Made by a program: the position numbers and the translations under genes. DNA of 64,000 nt from DASQEH01 sp038237745 (GTDB taxonomy: Bacteria > Actinomycetota > Actinomycetes > Propionibacteriales > Nocardioidaceae), in the NCBI GenBank assembly GCA_038237745.1, contig JBBRYJ010000003.1, positions 124,001 through 188,000 on the forward strand. The letters run 5' to 3'. How positions within the stretch are numbered: the first letter of the stretch is position 1; each line of letters starts with the position of its first letter. The notes under the pieces are model-generated. The model did no database searches. It saw only the letters and a list, made by a program, of their open reading frames with translations, and was not told where the DNA came from. Of this stretch, positions 7,697 to 16,440 are shown one piece after another.

Positions 7697-9007
7697 TCAC
7701 AGCCCGCGCTGGTCGTCGATCCGTTTGGCCTTCCCGAGCGAGCGTTCCAACGCGCCTGGCTCCGTGACCTCGACCGAGACGGTCACGCCGACGGACTGCT
7801 TGACGAGCTCCACCAGCCGCGACGCCATCACCGCCTTGGGCTGCCCGCCCAGTCCGGCCTCCTGCGCTTCGACCCGGATGGTGAGCTCGTCCAGTCGCCC
7901 AGGTCGCATCAGTACGCACAGGTAGTGCGGAGTGAGGCCGGCCACGCTGAGCAGCTGCTCCTCGACCTGCGTCGGGAACACGTTGACACCTCGCACGATC
8001 ATCATGTCGTCAGTGCGTCCGGTGACCTTGTCCATGCGGCGGTACGACGGCCGGGCGGTGCCGGGCCGCAGACAGGTGAGGTCGCGGGTGCGGTAGCGAA
8101 CGACGGGCATAGCCTGTTTGGTCAGGGATGTGAAGACGAGCTCACCTTCTTGGCCATCCGGTAGCGGCGTGCCGGTGACAGGGTCGATGACCTCCGGGTA
8201 GAAGTGGTCCTCCCAGATGTGGAGGCCATCCTTCGTCTCGACGCACTCCTGGGCGACTCCCGGGCCGATCACCTCGCTGAGCCCATAGATGTCGACGGCG
8301 TGCAGGTCGCACCGCTGCTCGATCTCCTGGCGCATCTGGGGAGTCCAGGGCTCTGCGCCGAAGATGCCGATCTCGAGTGAGCACGTGGCCGGGTCGACTC
8401 CCTGTCGCTCCATCTCGTCGGCGATCGCGAGGAAGTACGACGGCGTCACCATGATGATGCGCGGCCTGAAGTCCGAGATGAGCTGCACCTGCCGCTCCGT
8501 CATCCCGGCGCTGACGGGAACCACCGTGCAGCCCAGCCGCTCGCCCCCGTAGTGGGCACCCAATCCGCCTGTGAAGAGCCCGTAGCCGTAGGCGACGTGC
8601 AACAGGTCACCTGCACGGCCACCGGCAGCGCGGATCGAGCGCGCGACGACGTCGGCCCACATCTCGAGGTCGGCGGTCGTATAGCCGACGACGGTGGGGC
8701 GCCCTGTCGTGCCGCTCGACGCGTGCAGCCGCGACACATCCTCACGCGGGACCGCGAACATGCCGAACGGGTATGTCTCTCGGAGATCTGCCTTCGACGT
8801 GAGGGGGTACCGCGCAATGTCGCCCAGGGTCTCGAGGTCGTCAGGGTGGACGCCGGCCGCGTCGAAGGCGTGTCGATAGTGGGCGACGTGTGCGTATGCA
8901 TGGTGCAACGTCTGCCGGAGCCTCCTGAGCTGGAGGTCCCGGAGCTCGCCTGTGCTCAGCCGCTCAGCGTCGTCCCAGAGGTCGGTCGGGGTGGAGAGCT
9001 CACGCAT
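7697..9007 (-). CDS. paaK: Phenylacetate-CoA ligase
   Basis: 436 residues from the ATG at 9007; an open extension further upstream is out-of-frame sequence of the thioesterase gene. It activates phenylacetate to phenylacetyl-CoA with ATP, the first step of aerobic phenylacetate breakdown. The AMP-binding motif LHASSGTTGRPTVVGYT, then AYGYGLFTGGLGAHYGGERLG, IFGAEPWTPQMRQEIE and VRYRTRDLT are typical of PaaK. The C-terminus carries LGKAKRI with the adenylation lysine. The gene overlaps the PaaI-type thioesterase gene upstream by 8 nt, so the two are translationally coupled. Confidence 0.95.
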   Translation of the reverse strand: MRELSTPTDLWDDAERLSTGELRDLQLRRLRQTLHHAYAHVAHYRHAFDAAGVHPDDLETLGDIARYPLTSKADLRETYPFGMFAVPREDVSRLHASSGTTGRPTVVGYTTADLEMWADVVARSIRAAGGRAGDLLHVAYGYGLFTGGLGAHYGGERLGCTVVPVSAGMTERQVQLISDFRPRIIMVTPSYFLAIADEMERQGVDPATCSLEIGIFGAEPWTPQMRQEIEQRCDLHAVDIYGLSEVIGPGVAQECVETKDGLHIWEDHFYPEVIDPVTGTPLPDGQEGELVFTSLTKQAMPVVRYRTRDLTCLRPGTARPSYRRMDKVTGRTDDMMIVRGVNVFPTQVEEQLLSVAGLTPHYLCVLMRPGRLDELTIRVEAQEAGLGGQPKAVMASRLVELVKQSVGVTVSVEVTEPGALERSLGKAKRIDDQRGL

Positions 9008-9440
9008 GACCGACGACCGGGCCGCCGATCGAGCGGCTCCTGCCCCGGAACTCGGCGATGACCAGGTCCTCGCAGGTGACGCGGACGTCGTAGAGGCCGT
9101 TGCGACCGAAACGATGGCGCTCGACGGCGTCGGCGACGAGCACGTCCCCCACTCTCGCGGGTGCCGAGAAGACGATGTCACAGGCCTGCGCCACCGTCCG
9201 CTCGTTGCGCGAGTTGCACGCGAAGGCGAACGCCGAGTCCGCGAGCGCGAAGATGAGGCCGCCGTGGGCCGTACCGTGCCCGTTCGTCATGTCCTCTCGC
9301 ACGGGCATCGAGACCACAGCCCTCCCTGGAGAGACCGCGCCGAGCGACATGCCAAGGCTGCGAGATACGGCGTCCGCGCGCAACATCGCGGCGGCGCACC
9401 GTCGAGCCACGTCGTCCAAGGGGCCGCCATCCACACTCAC
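9000..9440 (-). CDS. paaI: PaaI-type hotdog-fold thioesterase
   Basis: 146 residues from a GTG at 9440 that overlaps the stop codon of the GNAT gene (GTGA). The hotdog core is clear: GMSLGAVSPGRAVVSMPV, then NGHGTAHGGLIFALADSAFAF with the HGG motif and active-site Asp of PaaI enzymes, then FSAPARVGDVLVADAVE. PaaI rescues CoA by hydrolysing dead-end ring-hydroxylated phenylacetyl-CoA products. Its position between paaK and the other pathway genes supports this role. Confidence 0.9.
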   Translation of the reverse strand: MSVDGGPLDDVARRCAAAMLRADAVSRSLGMSLGAVSPGRAVVSMPVREDMTNGHGTAHGGLIFALADSAFAFACNSRNERTVAQACDIVFSAPARVGDVLVADAVERHRFGRNGLYDVRVTCEDLVIAEFRGRSRSIGGPVVGHA

Positions 9441-9913
9441 AGCGGCTTCTCCATCATGACGACCTGATGGCCGTCGGGGTGGGTCAGGTGGCCGATGTCG
9501 AGGTAGCCGCGGCCGTGGTGGAACGCAAGCGACTCGTGGTTGGGAGGCTCGGAGTTCACCTCGCAGACCATCCGGCCGTGCGCGCGCGCGACCTGCTCGA
9601 GCGCGTCGTACAGTGCGGTCCCGATGCCGCGACGCCTGAAGTCGGCGCCGACGACGATCCGGTCGAGGTAGAGGAAGTCGTCGAACCGGGCGGTGTGCCA
9701 GCGGTAGTTGGCAGACCCGTAAGCCGTTCCTGGGGCGTACGCGATGGCGAAGGCCGCCACCGTGCCGTCTATCTCGCAGATCAGTGCCTCTGACGCGATG
9801 GCGACGTTGGAGGCGAGTGACTCGCCGTCGAGGGGACCGGTGAGGGTCACGGACATCTCGTTGAGGTCGAGCACCGCCTGGCCATCGGCATCGGTGAGGC
9901 GGCGGATCTCCAC
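9437..9913 (-). CDS. GNAT family N-acetyltransferase
   Basis: 158 residues from a GTG at 9913. It shows the GNAT acetyl-CoA motif in YLDRIVVGADFRRRGIGTALY (V-x5-RRxGIGT) at about residues 82-102, followed by the usual NHESLAFHHGRGY segment near the C-terminus. Substrate unknown. It is the first gene of a leftward unit with paaI and paaK (4- and 8-nt overlaps) and diverges from paaN across a short intergenic region, so it is probably co-expressed with phenylacetate genes without being a known part of that pathway. Confidence 0.85.
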   Translation of the reverse strand: MEIRRLTDADGQAVLDLNEMSVTLTGPLDGESLASNVAIASEALICEIDGTVAAFAIAYAPGTAYGSANYRWHTARFDDFLYLDRIVVGADFRRRGIGTALYDALEQVARAHGRMVCEVNSEPPNHESLAFHHGRGYLDIGHLTHPDGHQVVMMEKPL

Positions 9914-10003
9914 GTGGGCACTCTCTCACGTGCTGGTCTCTGACAAGATGCTGGTAAGCGGGCCAAACCAGCTCCTTGCTCCAACGTCACCGGAGGCCTC
10001 TTG

Positions 10004-11686
10004 ATGTCGCTCGCCGACGACTACTTCTCCCGTCATCGCACGATGCTCGACGAGGCGGTGAGCGCGACACACTCGAGGGGGTACTACAGCGCATTTCCCG
10101 AGTCCCCTAGTCCCAAGGTGTACGGCGACACCGCCGCCGGCGAGGGGTGTGACGCCTTCTCGGCATGCCTCGGCAGCGCGTTCCCTGTGTCGACCCCGGG
10201 TTCGGAGGGCTCCGTGGCGACGGAGAAGTCACCGTTCGGCCTTCCACTCGACGTGAGCTACCCGCGTGTGAGCCCGCAGACTGTTGCAGCGCTCGTGTCG
10301 GCAGCCGGTGAGGGGATGCCGGCGTGGCGCGACGCCGGTGTCGAGGCTCGCGTCGGCGTGGTTCTGGAGGTACTCGTCCGGCTCCACGCACGGGTGTTCG
10401 AGCTCGCGAACTCCGTGATGCATACCTCGGGGCAGGCGTTCGTCATGGCTTTCCAGGCCGGCGGCGCCCACGCCCTCGACAGGGCCCTCGAGTCGGTCGC
10501 CTACGCCTACGCCGAGATGACCAGAGTGCCGGCCACGGCCGTCTGGGAGAAACCCGGGCGTGGTGCCCCGGTCCGGATGGAGAAGACGTTCACCGTGGTG
10601 CCGCGCGGTGTGGCACTCGTCATCGGATGCAACACGTTTCCGACCTGGAACTCGTGGCCAGGCTTGTTCGCGTCGCTCGTCACCGGGAACCCTGTGATCG
10701 TCAAGCCGCACCCAGGAGCCGTCCTCCCGCTCGCCATCACCGTGCAGGTCTGTCAGGAGGTCCTTGCGGAAGCCGGGTTCGACCGTCACCTCGTGACGCT
10801 CGCCGCCGAGGATCCAGCTGACGGCATCGCCGCCGTCCTGGCAGTGCGGCCAGAGGTGCGACTCGTCGACTTCACCGGGTCGACAGCCTTCGGTGAGTGG
10901 CTGGAGAGCCACGCGCGTCAGGCGGTCGTCTTCACCGAGAAGGCGGGCGTCAACTCGGTGGTGATCGACTCCACCGACTCCTTCGCGGGTATGTGCACCA
11001 ACCTGGCCTTCTCGCTGGCCCTCTACACCGGTCAGATGTGTACGGCCCCCCAGAACATCTTCGTCCCTGCCGACGGCATCGACACCGACGAGGGCCCCAG
11101 GTCGGTGGACGACGTGGCTTCCGGCCTGTCTGCGGCGATGTCGAGGCTCGTTGGTGATGACGCGAAGGCTGTGGAGCTGCTAGGCGGTGTCGTGAACGGC
11201 GAGGTCCTCGACCGGCTCGCCGCGGTGTCGGAGCAGGAGCCGGGCTCGATGGTGGTCGAGCCACGCGTGGTCGCGCACCCCGCATACGCCGACGCGGTCG
11301 TCCGCACACCGGCAGTCGTCCGCCTCGACGTGAGCGACGAATCGACCTACGCACAGGAGTGCTTCGGTCCGGTGAGCTACCTCATAGAGACCCGTTCCAC
11401 CGAGGAGTCAATCGAGGTCTTCCGCCGTACGTCGCAGAAGCACGGCGCGATGACTGCGTCGGTCTACTCGACCCGCGGCGAGGTGGTTTCCTCGATGCGT
11501 ACTGCAGCCCTCGACGCCGGTGTCGCTCTGAGCGAGAACCTCACCGGGCCGGTGTTCGTCAACCAGAGTGCGGCCTTCAGCGACTTCCACGGCACGGGGG
11601 CCAACCCGGCCGCGAACTCCACCTTCACGGACGGGGCCTACGTCGCCAGCCGCTTCCGTGTCGTCCAGTCGCGACGACACATCTGA
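10004..11686 (+). CDS. paaN: Phenylacetic acid degradation protein PaaN, aldehyde dehydrogenase
   Basis: 560 residues from the ATG at 10004 with GGAGG seven bases upstream. It belongs to the aldehyde dehydrogenase superfamily: VIGCNTFPTWNSWPG and NPVIVKPHPGAVLPLA form the cofactor site, VDFTGST and VFTEKAGVNSVV carry the general-base Glu, and LYTGQMCTAPQN carries the catalytic Cys. The sequence resembles the PaaN family found beside paa genes. In PaaZ the dehydrogenase is fused to an enoyl-CoA hydratase domain that opens the oxepin ring. No such domain is present here, so a separate hydratase would be needed. It diverges from the GNAT-paaI-paaK unit. Confidence 0.88.
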   Translation: MSLADDYFSRHRTMLDEAVSATHSRGYYSAFPESPSPKVYGDTAAGEGCDAFSACLGSAFPVSTPGSEGSVATEKSPFGLPLDVSYPRVSPQTVAALVSAAGEGMPAWRDAGVEARVGVVLEVLVRLHARVFELANSVMHTSGQAFVMAFQAGGAHALDRALESVAYAYAEMTRVPATAVWEKPGRGAPVRMEKTFTVVPRGVALVIGCNTFPTWNSWPGLFASLVTGNPVIVKPHPGAVLPLAITVQVCQEVLAEAGFDRHLVTLAAEDPADGIAAVLAVRPEVRLVDFTGSTAFGEWLESHARQAVVFTEKAGVNSVVIDSTDSFAGMCTNLAFSLALYTGQMCTAPQNIFVPADGIDTDEGPRSVDDVASGLSAAMSRLVGDDAKAVELLGGVVNGEVLDRLAAVSEQEPGSMVVEPRVVAHPAYADAVVRTPAVVRLDVSDESTYAQECFGPVSYLIETRSTEESIEVFRRTSQKHGAMTASVYSTRGEVVSSMRTAALDAGVALSENLTGPVFVNQSAAFSDFHGTGANPAANSTFTDGAYVASRFRVVQSRRHI

Positions 11687-11721
11687 GCCGCGCTGACTGC
11701 TGGGGCCAGAGCTGTTATCGG

Positions 11722-12348
11722 TCAGGTGGCGGGGGGCGGAGGTGGGTAGCCGCCTCCACCCCACGCGCCGGGATACCCGTTGGTGGCCGACGCCCGCATG
11801 GTCTTGATCCTCGACTTGCTGTTGTGTCGCTTCACGAGCAGGACGATGAGCACCACGAGCCCGATGAGGCCCAAGATGAGCGGGACGATGACCCCGAGAA
11901 GCCCGACCCGGGTCACGACGCCGATGTCGATCCGCTGCCCCGTACCGAGGCTCGCCCCCGGCGCCAGACCCGTGCAGTGCAAGGCATAGGTGCCTGCCGA
12001 CAACGACGAGGGCGTCGAGCCGAGACCGTAGTAGGTCCCTCCGTTGTTGGTGGGCAGACTCCAGTTCACGTCCGTCTGGAACGTCGTCAGGGCCATCGGG
12101 GCTCCGGACCCGGCGGCGATCGTGCAGGTGCCGCCTGTCGGCTGCCGGGTGGCGTAGATGGTCAACCCCCCGCTTGGCACCGAGATGCTCGCGTTGTTGC
12201 CGACCGGCTGGACGCCGTTGCGGACCAGGTCGATGATGGGCTTCCAGGCGACCAGAGCCAAGACGATCGCAGCCACCCACAGCAGCACCGGCACCAGGTA
12301 CCAGGTTGCCGCGGGCCGGACCTTCATGTCTGAGTCGTACGTGGCCAT
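11722..12348 (-). CDS. Hypothetical membrane-anchored protein with extracellular domain
   Basis: 208 residues from the ATG at 12348. A hydrophobic helix lies at about 17-38 (YLVPVLLWVAAIVLALVAW), then about 100 residues of Thr/Ser/Gly-rich beta-type sequence with two cysteines that could form a disulphide (GGTCTIAAG and ALHCTGLA). A second helix follows (VGLLGVIVPLILGLIGLVVL), with a basic cytoplasmic tail and a YPPPPPAT end. I do not recognise a named family, though this two-helix architecture is common in actinobacterial hypothetical proteins. The gene is convergent with paaN. Confidence 0.7.
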   Translation of the reverse strand: MATYDSDMKVRPAATWYLVPVLLWVAAIVLALVAWKPIIDLVRNGVQPVGNNASISVPSGGLTIYATRQPTGGTCTIAAGSGAPMALTTFQTDVNWSLPTNNGGTYYGLGSTPSSLSAGTYALHCTGLAPGASLGTGQRIDIGVVTRVGLLGVIVPLILGLIGLVVLIVLLVKRHNSKSRIKTMRASATNGYPGAWGGGGYPPPPPAT

Positions 12349-12456
12349 GGCGCCAGTCTCGCAGGACCGGCCGCGGGAGGTCGGCAGGCACGGCCCTCGC
12401 TGGTAAGATGGCGTCGAAGCCAAGGCGCATCACTCACCGGCTCACCTGCCCGCGCC

Positions 12457-14025
12457 ATGTCGCGACGACGGCTGGTCGGGACGCCTCCCGACCAGCCGTA
12501 CGGAGTACCTCTCGACGTGTCTGTCGACCATGCCCCTGCCACATCCCGCCTGACCTTCACCGATCTCGGGTTGCCTCACTCCGTCGTCAAGGCGCTGGCC
12601 CGCGCGAAGATCACCGTGCCGACGCCCGTTCAGGCAGCCGTCGTGCCGGACGCCCTGGCCGGGCGCGACATTCTCGGCCGCGCCGCGACAGGGTCGGGCA
12701 AGACGCTCGCCTTCGGGTTGCCCCTCCTGACCCGCCTGGCCGGCTCGCGCAGCAGACCCAAGGCGCCCCGTGCGCTCATCATCGTCCCGACCCGCGAGCT
12801 CGCGGGCCAGGTCAGGGGCTCGCTCGAGCCGATGGCCGACGCCGCGGGACTCCGGGTCGCCTCCGTCTACGGCGGAACGCCGTACGACCGCCAGATCAAG
12901 CGCCTCCGCGCGGGCGTCGACCTCGTGGTGGCGACACCAGGTCGTCTCGACGACCTCGTCCGCCGGGGCGCCTGCCGCCTCGACTCTGTCGAGATCACCG
13001 TGCTCGACGAGGCCGACCACCTCTGTGACCTGGGCTTCTTCCCCGCTGTAGACGAGCTCGTCGCGATGACGCCTGCGGGCGGACAGCGCATGCTCCTGTC
13101 TGCCACACTCGACGGCGATGTGGACAAGCTCGTCCGTAGACACCTGTCCGACCCGGTGACCCATGACTGCGAGTCCGACGACGACGTACTCGACGTGGCT
13201 CACCACGTACTCGTCACCAGCTGGCCCGAAAAGCTGGAGACCACGGCTGCCCTGCTGCGCGCCAACCCTCGCTCGATCGTGTTCACCCGCACCCGGCACG
13301 GCGCCACCAACCTCGCTCGCGACCTTGCCAGCCTGGGCGTCAGCACGGTCGACCTGCATGGAAGCCTCAGCCAGAGCGCCCGCGAACGCAACCTCCGCAC
13401 CTTCCGCTCGGGGCAGGCCGATGTGGTCGTGGCCACCGACGTCGCGGCTCGCGGCATCCATGTCGACAACGTCAGGCTCGTCGTCCACTACGACGCCCCG
13501 ACGGAGCGGAAGGCCTACCTGCACCGCAGCGGTCGCACCGCGCGAGCGGGTCAGTCGGGCACGGTTGTCACGATGACGACCCCTCAACAGGCGCACACGG
13601 TGGCGCGAGTACAGAAGGCCGCCGGTGTGCGCGCTCTGCACCACGACGCGCGCACGACACCACACCCGATGACGGCCGAGTCCCTTGCCGGGCTCGGGGT
13701 CGAGGCCCCCAGGATCGAGGGCGGCGCAGGTAGGCCTCAGCGCCAGCGGGCAACGGGGCAGCAGCGCGCTGTCGGTGCTCGTGTTGGTGCCGGCGGCTCC
13801 CGCGACGGCCGGCGTGCCCATCACGGGCGACCCTCGACCGAGGGAAGACGCGGCGGATTGGTGGACGGCGGTTCGCGGAGGCGGCGTCAGGACCGGACGC
13901 CTCGATCCGAGACGGACACCGACACCCGCCCGCCCACCGTGTCGGGAGCCCGAAAACCGCGTGCGGGCAAGGTGAAGAAGGCTCGATGGACCGCGGCGGA
14001 GCGCAGAGCCCGATCCAAGCGCTGA
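12457..14025 (+). CDS. DEAD-box ATP-dependent RNA helicase
   Basis: 522 residues. All helicase motifs are present: the Q-motif (TFTDLGLP...VPTPVQ), motif I AATGSGKT, Ia PTRELA, Ib TPGRLDD, motif II as DEAD (VLDEADHL), motif III SAT, motif V TDVAARGIH and motif VI HRSGRTARAG. The C-terminal 120 residues are a low-complexity Arg/Gly/Ser-rich basic tail, typical of RhlE-type helicases and probably RNA-binding. It unwinds RNA in the cytoplasm; targets are unknown. It stands alone, divergent from the membrane protein gene to its left. Confidence 0.95.
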   Translation: MSRRRLVGTPPDQPYGVPLDVSVDHAPATSRLTFTDLGLPHSVVKALARAKITVPTPVQAAVVPDALAGRDILGRAATGSGKTLAFGLPLLTRLAGSRSRPKAPRALIIVPTRELAGQVRGSLEPMADAAGLRVASVYGGTPYDRQIKRLRAGVDLVVATPGRLDDLVRRGACRLDSVEITVLDEADHLCDLGFFPAVDELVAMTPAGGQRMLLSATLDGDVDKLVRRHLSDPVTHDCESDDDVLDVAHHVLVTSWPEKLETTAALLRANPRSIVFTRTRHGATNLARDLASLGVSTVDLHGSLSQSARERNLRTFRSGQADVVVATDVAARGIHVDNVRLVVHYDAPTERKAYLHRSGRTARAGQSGTVVTMTTPQQAHTVARVQKAAGVRALHHDARTTPHPMTAESLAGLGVEAPRIEGGAGRPQRQRATGQQRAVGARVGAGGSRDGRRAHHGRPSTEGRRGGLVDGGSRRRRQDRTPRSETDTDTRPPTVSGARKPRAGKVKKARWTAAERRARSKR

Positions 14026-14208
14026 GCACGGCCACCGAGCCCGGCTGACCGTTCTCGCCGAGGACGACGTCAACCGGCCCGGACGTCGCCCCGACACCCT
14101 CCGCCTGACCAGGTTCCGCTCGCGTGCGGGTTCTCCGTACCGGTCGGGCTCCGGCGTACTACAGTCGCCATGTTGATAGTGACTCTGGAACGTCGAAGGG
14201 AGCCCGCG

Positions 14209-14415
14209 ATGGGCATCGGATTCGGAGTGGTGCTGATCGTCGTCGGCGCTGCACTCATGTGGGCGATCAACGTCGACATCTCCTTCATCGACGACTTCAC
14301 GCTCGGGCTCATCTTGTTCCTGGTGGGGATCGCGGCGATCGCGCTCTCCCTCTTCCTCAACGCGCAACGCAACCGTACGACCCACGTCGAGGAGCGGCGT
14401 TACGAGCAGCGCTGA
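14209..14415 (+). CDS. Small two-helix membrane protein (DUF6458-like)
   Basis: 68 residues from the ATG at 14209, preceded by a good site (GAAGGGAG). It has two hydrophobic helices: GFGVVLIVVGAALMWAI at about 4-20 and FTLGLILFLVGIAAIALSLFL near 31-51. The intervening NVDISFIDDF is followed at the end by a polar tail. This matches small actinobacterial membrane proteins I know as DUF6458. Function unknown. Confidence 0.75.
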   Translation: MGIGFGVVLIVVGAALMWAINVDISFIDDFTLGLILFLVGIAAIALSLFLNAQRNRTTHVEERRYEQR

Positions 14416-14439
14416 CGTCCGACCGAGCGTCCGGTTTCC

Positions 14440-14705
14440 GGACGCCCTGGGCCAATGACGAAGCCCGGTCAGGCCTGGTGACCACGAGCGCGAAGCCGAC
14501 CGGTTCCGCGGCAGCGCGGTCGAGTTGTCGAGGCGCGTCTGGTGACTCTAGAGGATCGCGAGAGCGATGACGCGAGGTCCGAAGTGGCTGCCGACCTGGT
14601 AGCCGATCGAGTCTCCGACCATGGCGGAGACGAGGACGACGCCGCGATGATCGCGTACGCCGCTGCGGGGGGAGGCGACTGGATCGCGTCGATCACGGCG
14701 TGCAT
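14440..14705 (-). pseudogene. Decayed DedA-family membrane protein fragment
   Basis: Reading leftwards from about 14705, one frame gives a DedA-like N-terminus (MHAVIDAIQSPPPAAAYAII). A second frame gives the DedA segment AMVGDSIGYQVGSHFGPRV, and a third ends in a possible SPGLTG (compare the family's VPGLAG). The FLPG-type segment between the first two is missing. Frame changes, a stop after the second segment and a total length of about 90 codons show a broken remnant. It fills most of the 340 bases between the DUF6458-like gene and the Rrf2 gene. An intact DedA gene is present at the right edge of the window. Confidence 0.5.
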
Positions 14706-14756
14706 GCCCGAGGCTATCCCGCGAGCCGCGGCGCAGGAGTCTGACAAACTTGGCCG

Positions 14757-15215
14757 ATGCGAGTCTCCGCAAAGTCCGACTACGCCCTACGGGCGCTGAT
14801 CGAGATCACCTCCCGCCACGACGGCACACCGGTGTCCGCGGAGGAGCTCAGCCGCCTTCAGGACATCCCTCATGGCTTCCTTCAGGCCATCCTCGCCGAC
14901 CTTCGGCGGGCCGGGCTGGTGATCAGTGTCCGTGGCCAAAGTGGGGGGTGGCGGCTCGCCCGGTCGGCGAGCGACATCGCGGTCGCCGACGTCATCCGTG
15001 CGGTCGACGGGCCTCTCGTGAGTGTCTACGGCCTTCGACCGGAGTCCGTCACCTACAACGACTCAGCCACCATCCTGCAGCTCGTCTGGATCGCAGCCAG
15101 GGCCAGCCTTCGCGTCGTCTTCGAACACGTGTCGATCGACATGCTTGCGTCCAGCCAGCTCCCCGACGACGTGCTCGAGCTCACCAAGATGGAAGACGCC
15201 TGGAGATCCCACTAG
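14757..15215 (+). CDS. Rrf2 family transcriptional regulator
   Basis: 152 residues. The N-terminal winged helix (MRVSAKSDYALRALIEIT, then PHGFLQAILADLRRAGLV and VRGQSGGWRLAR) is typical of Rrf2 proteins. The DVIRAVDGPL segment follows, where family members place their dimer helix. The three cysteines that hold an Fe-S cluster in IscR/NsrR are absent, so it probably senses something other than an Fe-S-linked signal. It is flanked by a DedA remnant and by membrane protein genes; targets unknown. Confidence 0.88.
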   Translation: MRVSAKSDYALRALIEITSRHDGTPVSAEELSRLQDIPHGFLQAILADLRRAGLVISVRGQSGGWRLARSASDIAVADVIRAVDGPLVSVYGLRPESVTYNDSATILQLVWIAARASLRVVFEHVSIDMLASSQLPDDVLELTKMEDAWRSH

Positions 15216-15305
15216 TCCGTCGGTGCTGCGCAGGGCAACCGGCCGCGCACGCTCGGCTCGGCGCGGCATCCGCGCCGGGCCGAGGGAGAGGTCTAGAACT
15301 GCCAT

Positions 15306-15824
15306 GTGGCGTCCACTTCAACGTTCGAAGCGCTCACCGGCCGTGACACCAGCCGACGCGCTCGAATGGGCCGCCACGTCGGTACCGCGCTCATGGTCCT
15401 GCTTCTGGCGGTGGCGCTGGCGGGTCTGTTCGGCCCACGCACTGCCACGGCCACGGCAGCCGCCGACGGGTATGCCGTGTCTCTCACCTATGGCTCGGTG
15501 GTGAGGTCGGGCGAGCCGGTTCCGCTCACGCTCACCATCACGGCAGCCGCCGGCTTCACGGGACCGGTCAGCGTCGCCTTCGACCGCGACGTGTTCGAAC
15601 GTTTCGACTTCCAGAACTGGTACCCGAACCCCGACAAGGAGACGGGCGACTCCAGCAGTGTCTCCTACCAGTTCAGCCCACCGTCGGGGGACACCCTAAG
15701 GATCGTGCTCGACGCTCGCGTCGCGCCGCTCCAGATCGGTGGCCACTTCTCGTACTGGGTCAGCCTCGTCGACGCCGGGAGACGCGTCGACGTGATCGAC
15801 TTCGACGTCTGGGTCATGCCCTGA
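15306..15824 (+). CDS. Hypothetical membrane-anchored protein
   Basis: 172 residues from a GTG at 15306 (an ATG at 15366 would also keep the membrane helix). A hydrophobic helix at about 27-46 (GTALMVLLLAVALAGLF) is followed by a roughly 120-residue beta-rich domain (VRSGEPVPLTLTITAAAGFTG) that should lie outside the cell. No family recognised. The stop codon overlaps the ATG of the DUF421 gene by one base (TGATG), so the two proteins are probably made together and may interact. Confidence 0.65.
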   Translation: MASTSTFEALTGRDTSRRARMGRHVGTALMVLLLAVALAGLFGPRTATATAAADGYAVSLTYGSVVRSGEPVPLTLTITAAAGFTGPVSVAFDRDVFERFDFQNWYPNPDKETGDSSSVSYQFSPPSGDTLRIVLDARVAPLQIGGHFSYWVSLVDAGRRVDVIDFDVWVMP

Positions 15825-16321
15825 TGGACATCATCATCCGGTCGGCGATCATCTTCGTGGTGATGGGTGTCGTCATCCGTGTGTCGGGCAAGCGCCAGAT
15901 CGCCCAGCTCTCTGCGTTCGACCTCATTCTCCTTGTCACCATGGGTGACCTGGTGGGTCAGACCATCCTCCAGGAGGACTATTCGCTCACCGCCGGCATC
16001 CTCGCCGTCGTGAGCTTCGCCGTGCTGTCGATCCTGATGGGCTGGCTGGCGTTCTTCGTACCGGGGTCGAGGGCGCTGCTCCAGGGCCAGCCGACCATCG
16101 TCATCCGCGACGGGGTCGTCGACGACAAGGTCACCCGGCACGAGATGCTGCCGCACGCCGAGCTCCTGGAGGCCGCACGAGAGGCTGGGATCCGCGACCT
16201 CCGAGACGTCGAGCTGGCAGTCATGGAGGTCGACGGGTCGTTCTCTTTCTTCAACCGGGACGACGGAAGCGACGACGAAGCGGAGGCCGAGCCGTCACGG
16301 GCCCCCGATCGGGTCACTTGA
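15824..16321 (+). CDS. DUF421 (YetF-like) membrane protein
   Basis: 165 residues with the signature RVSGKRQIAQLSAFDLILLV and MGDLVGQTILQEDYS of DUF421/YetF proteins, including membrane helices in the first 80 residues. The cytoplasmic YetF domain follows (GQPTIVIRDGVVDDK, MLPHAELLEAAREAGI, VELAVMEVDGSFSF) and ends in an acidic tail. The family's biochemical role is not established. It is translationally coupled to the membrane-anchored protein upstream. Confidence 0.88.
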   Translation: MDIIIRSAIIFVVMGVVIRVSGKRQIAQLSAFDLILLVTMGDLVGQTILQEDYSLTAGILAVVSFAVLSILMGWLAFFVPGSRALLQGQPTIVIRDGVVDDKVTRHEMLPHAELLEAAREAGIRDLRDVELAVMEVDGSFSFFNRDDGSDDEAEAEPSRAPDRVT

Positions 16322-16440
16322 GAGCCGTCGGGTCGCTCGGACGGCGAACCGACGGCATCGACCTCTACCCGCGGGCTCTGCTTCTCTGCCGCCGGGCCTG
16401 CTGCCGATAGGGTGCTCGGCAATGAGCGCGCGGGCGGCGG

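Noticed and set aside
9437..9913. Acetyltransferase as a phenylacetate pathway enzyme
   Set aside because: It is translationally coupled to paaI, but the GNAT fold has no known step in the pathway. Kept as an unassigned neighbour.
12442..14385. Very long open frame on the minus strand, opposite the DEAD-box helicase gene
   Set aside because: The plus strand has every helicase motif. The opposite frame is low-complexity Arg/Gly/Glu sequence without a domain, which is common in high-GC DNA.
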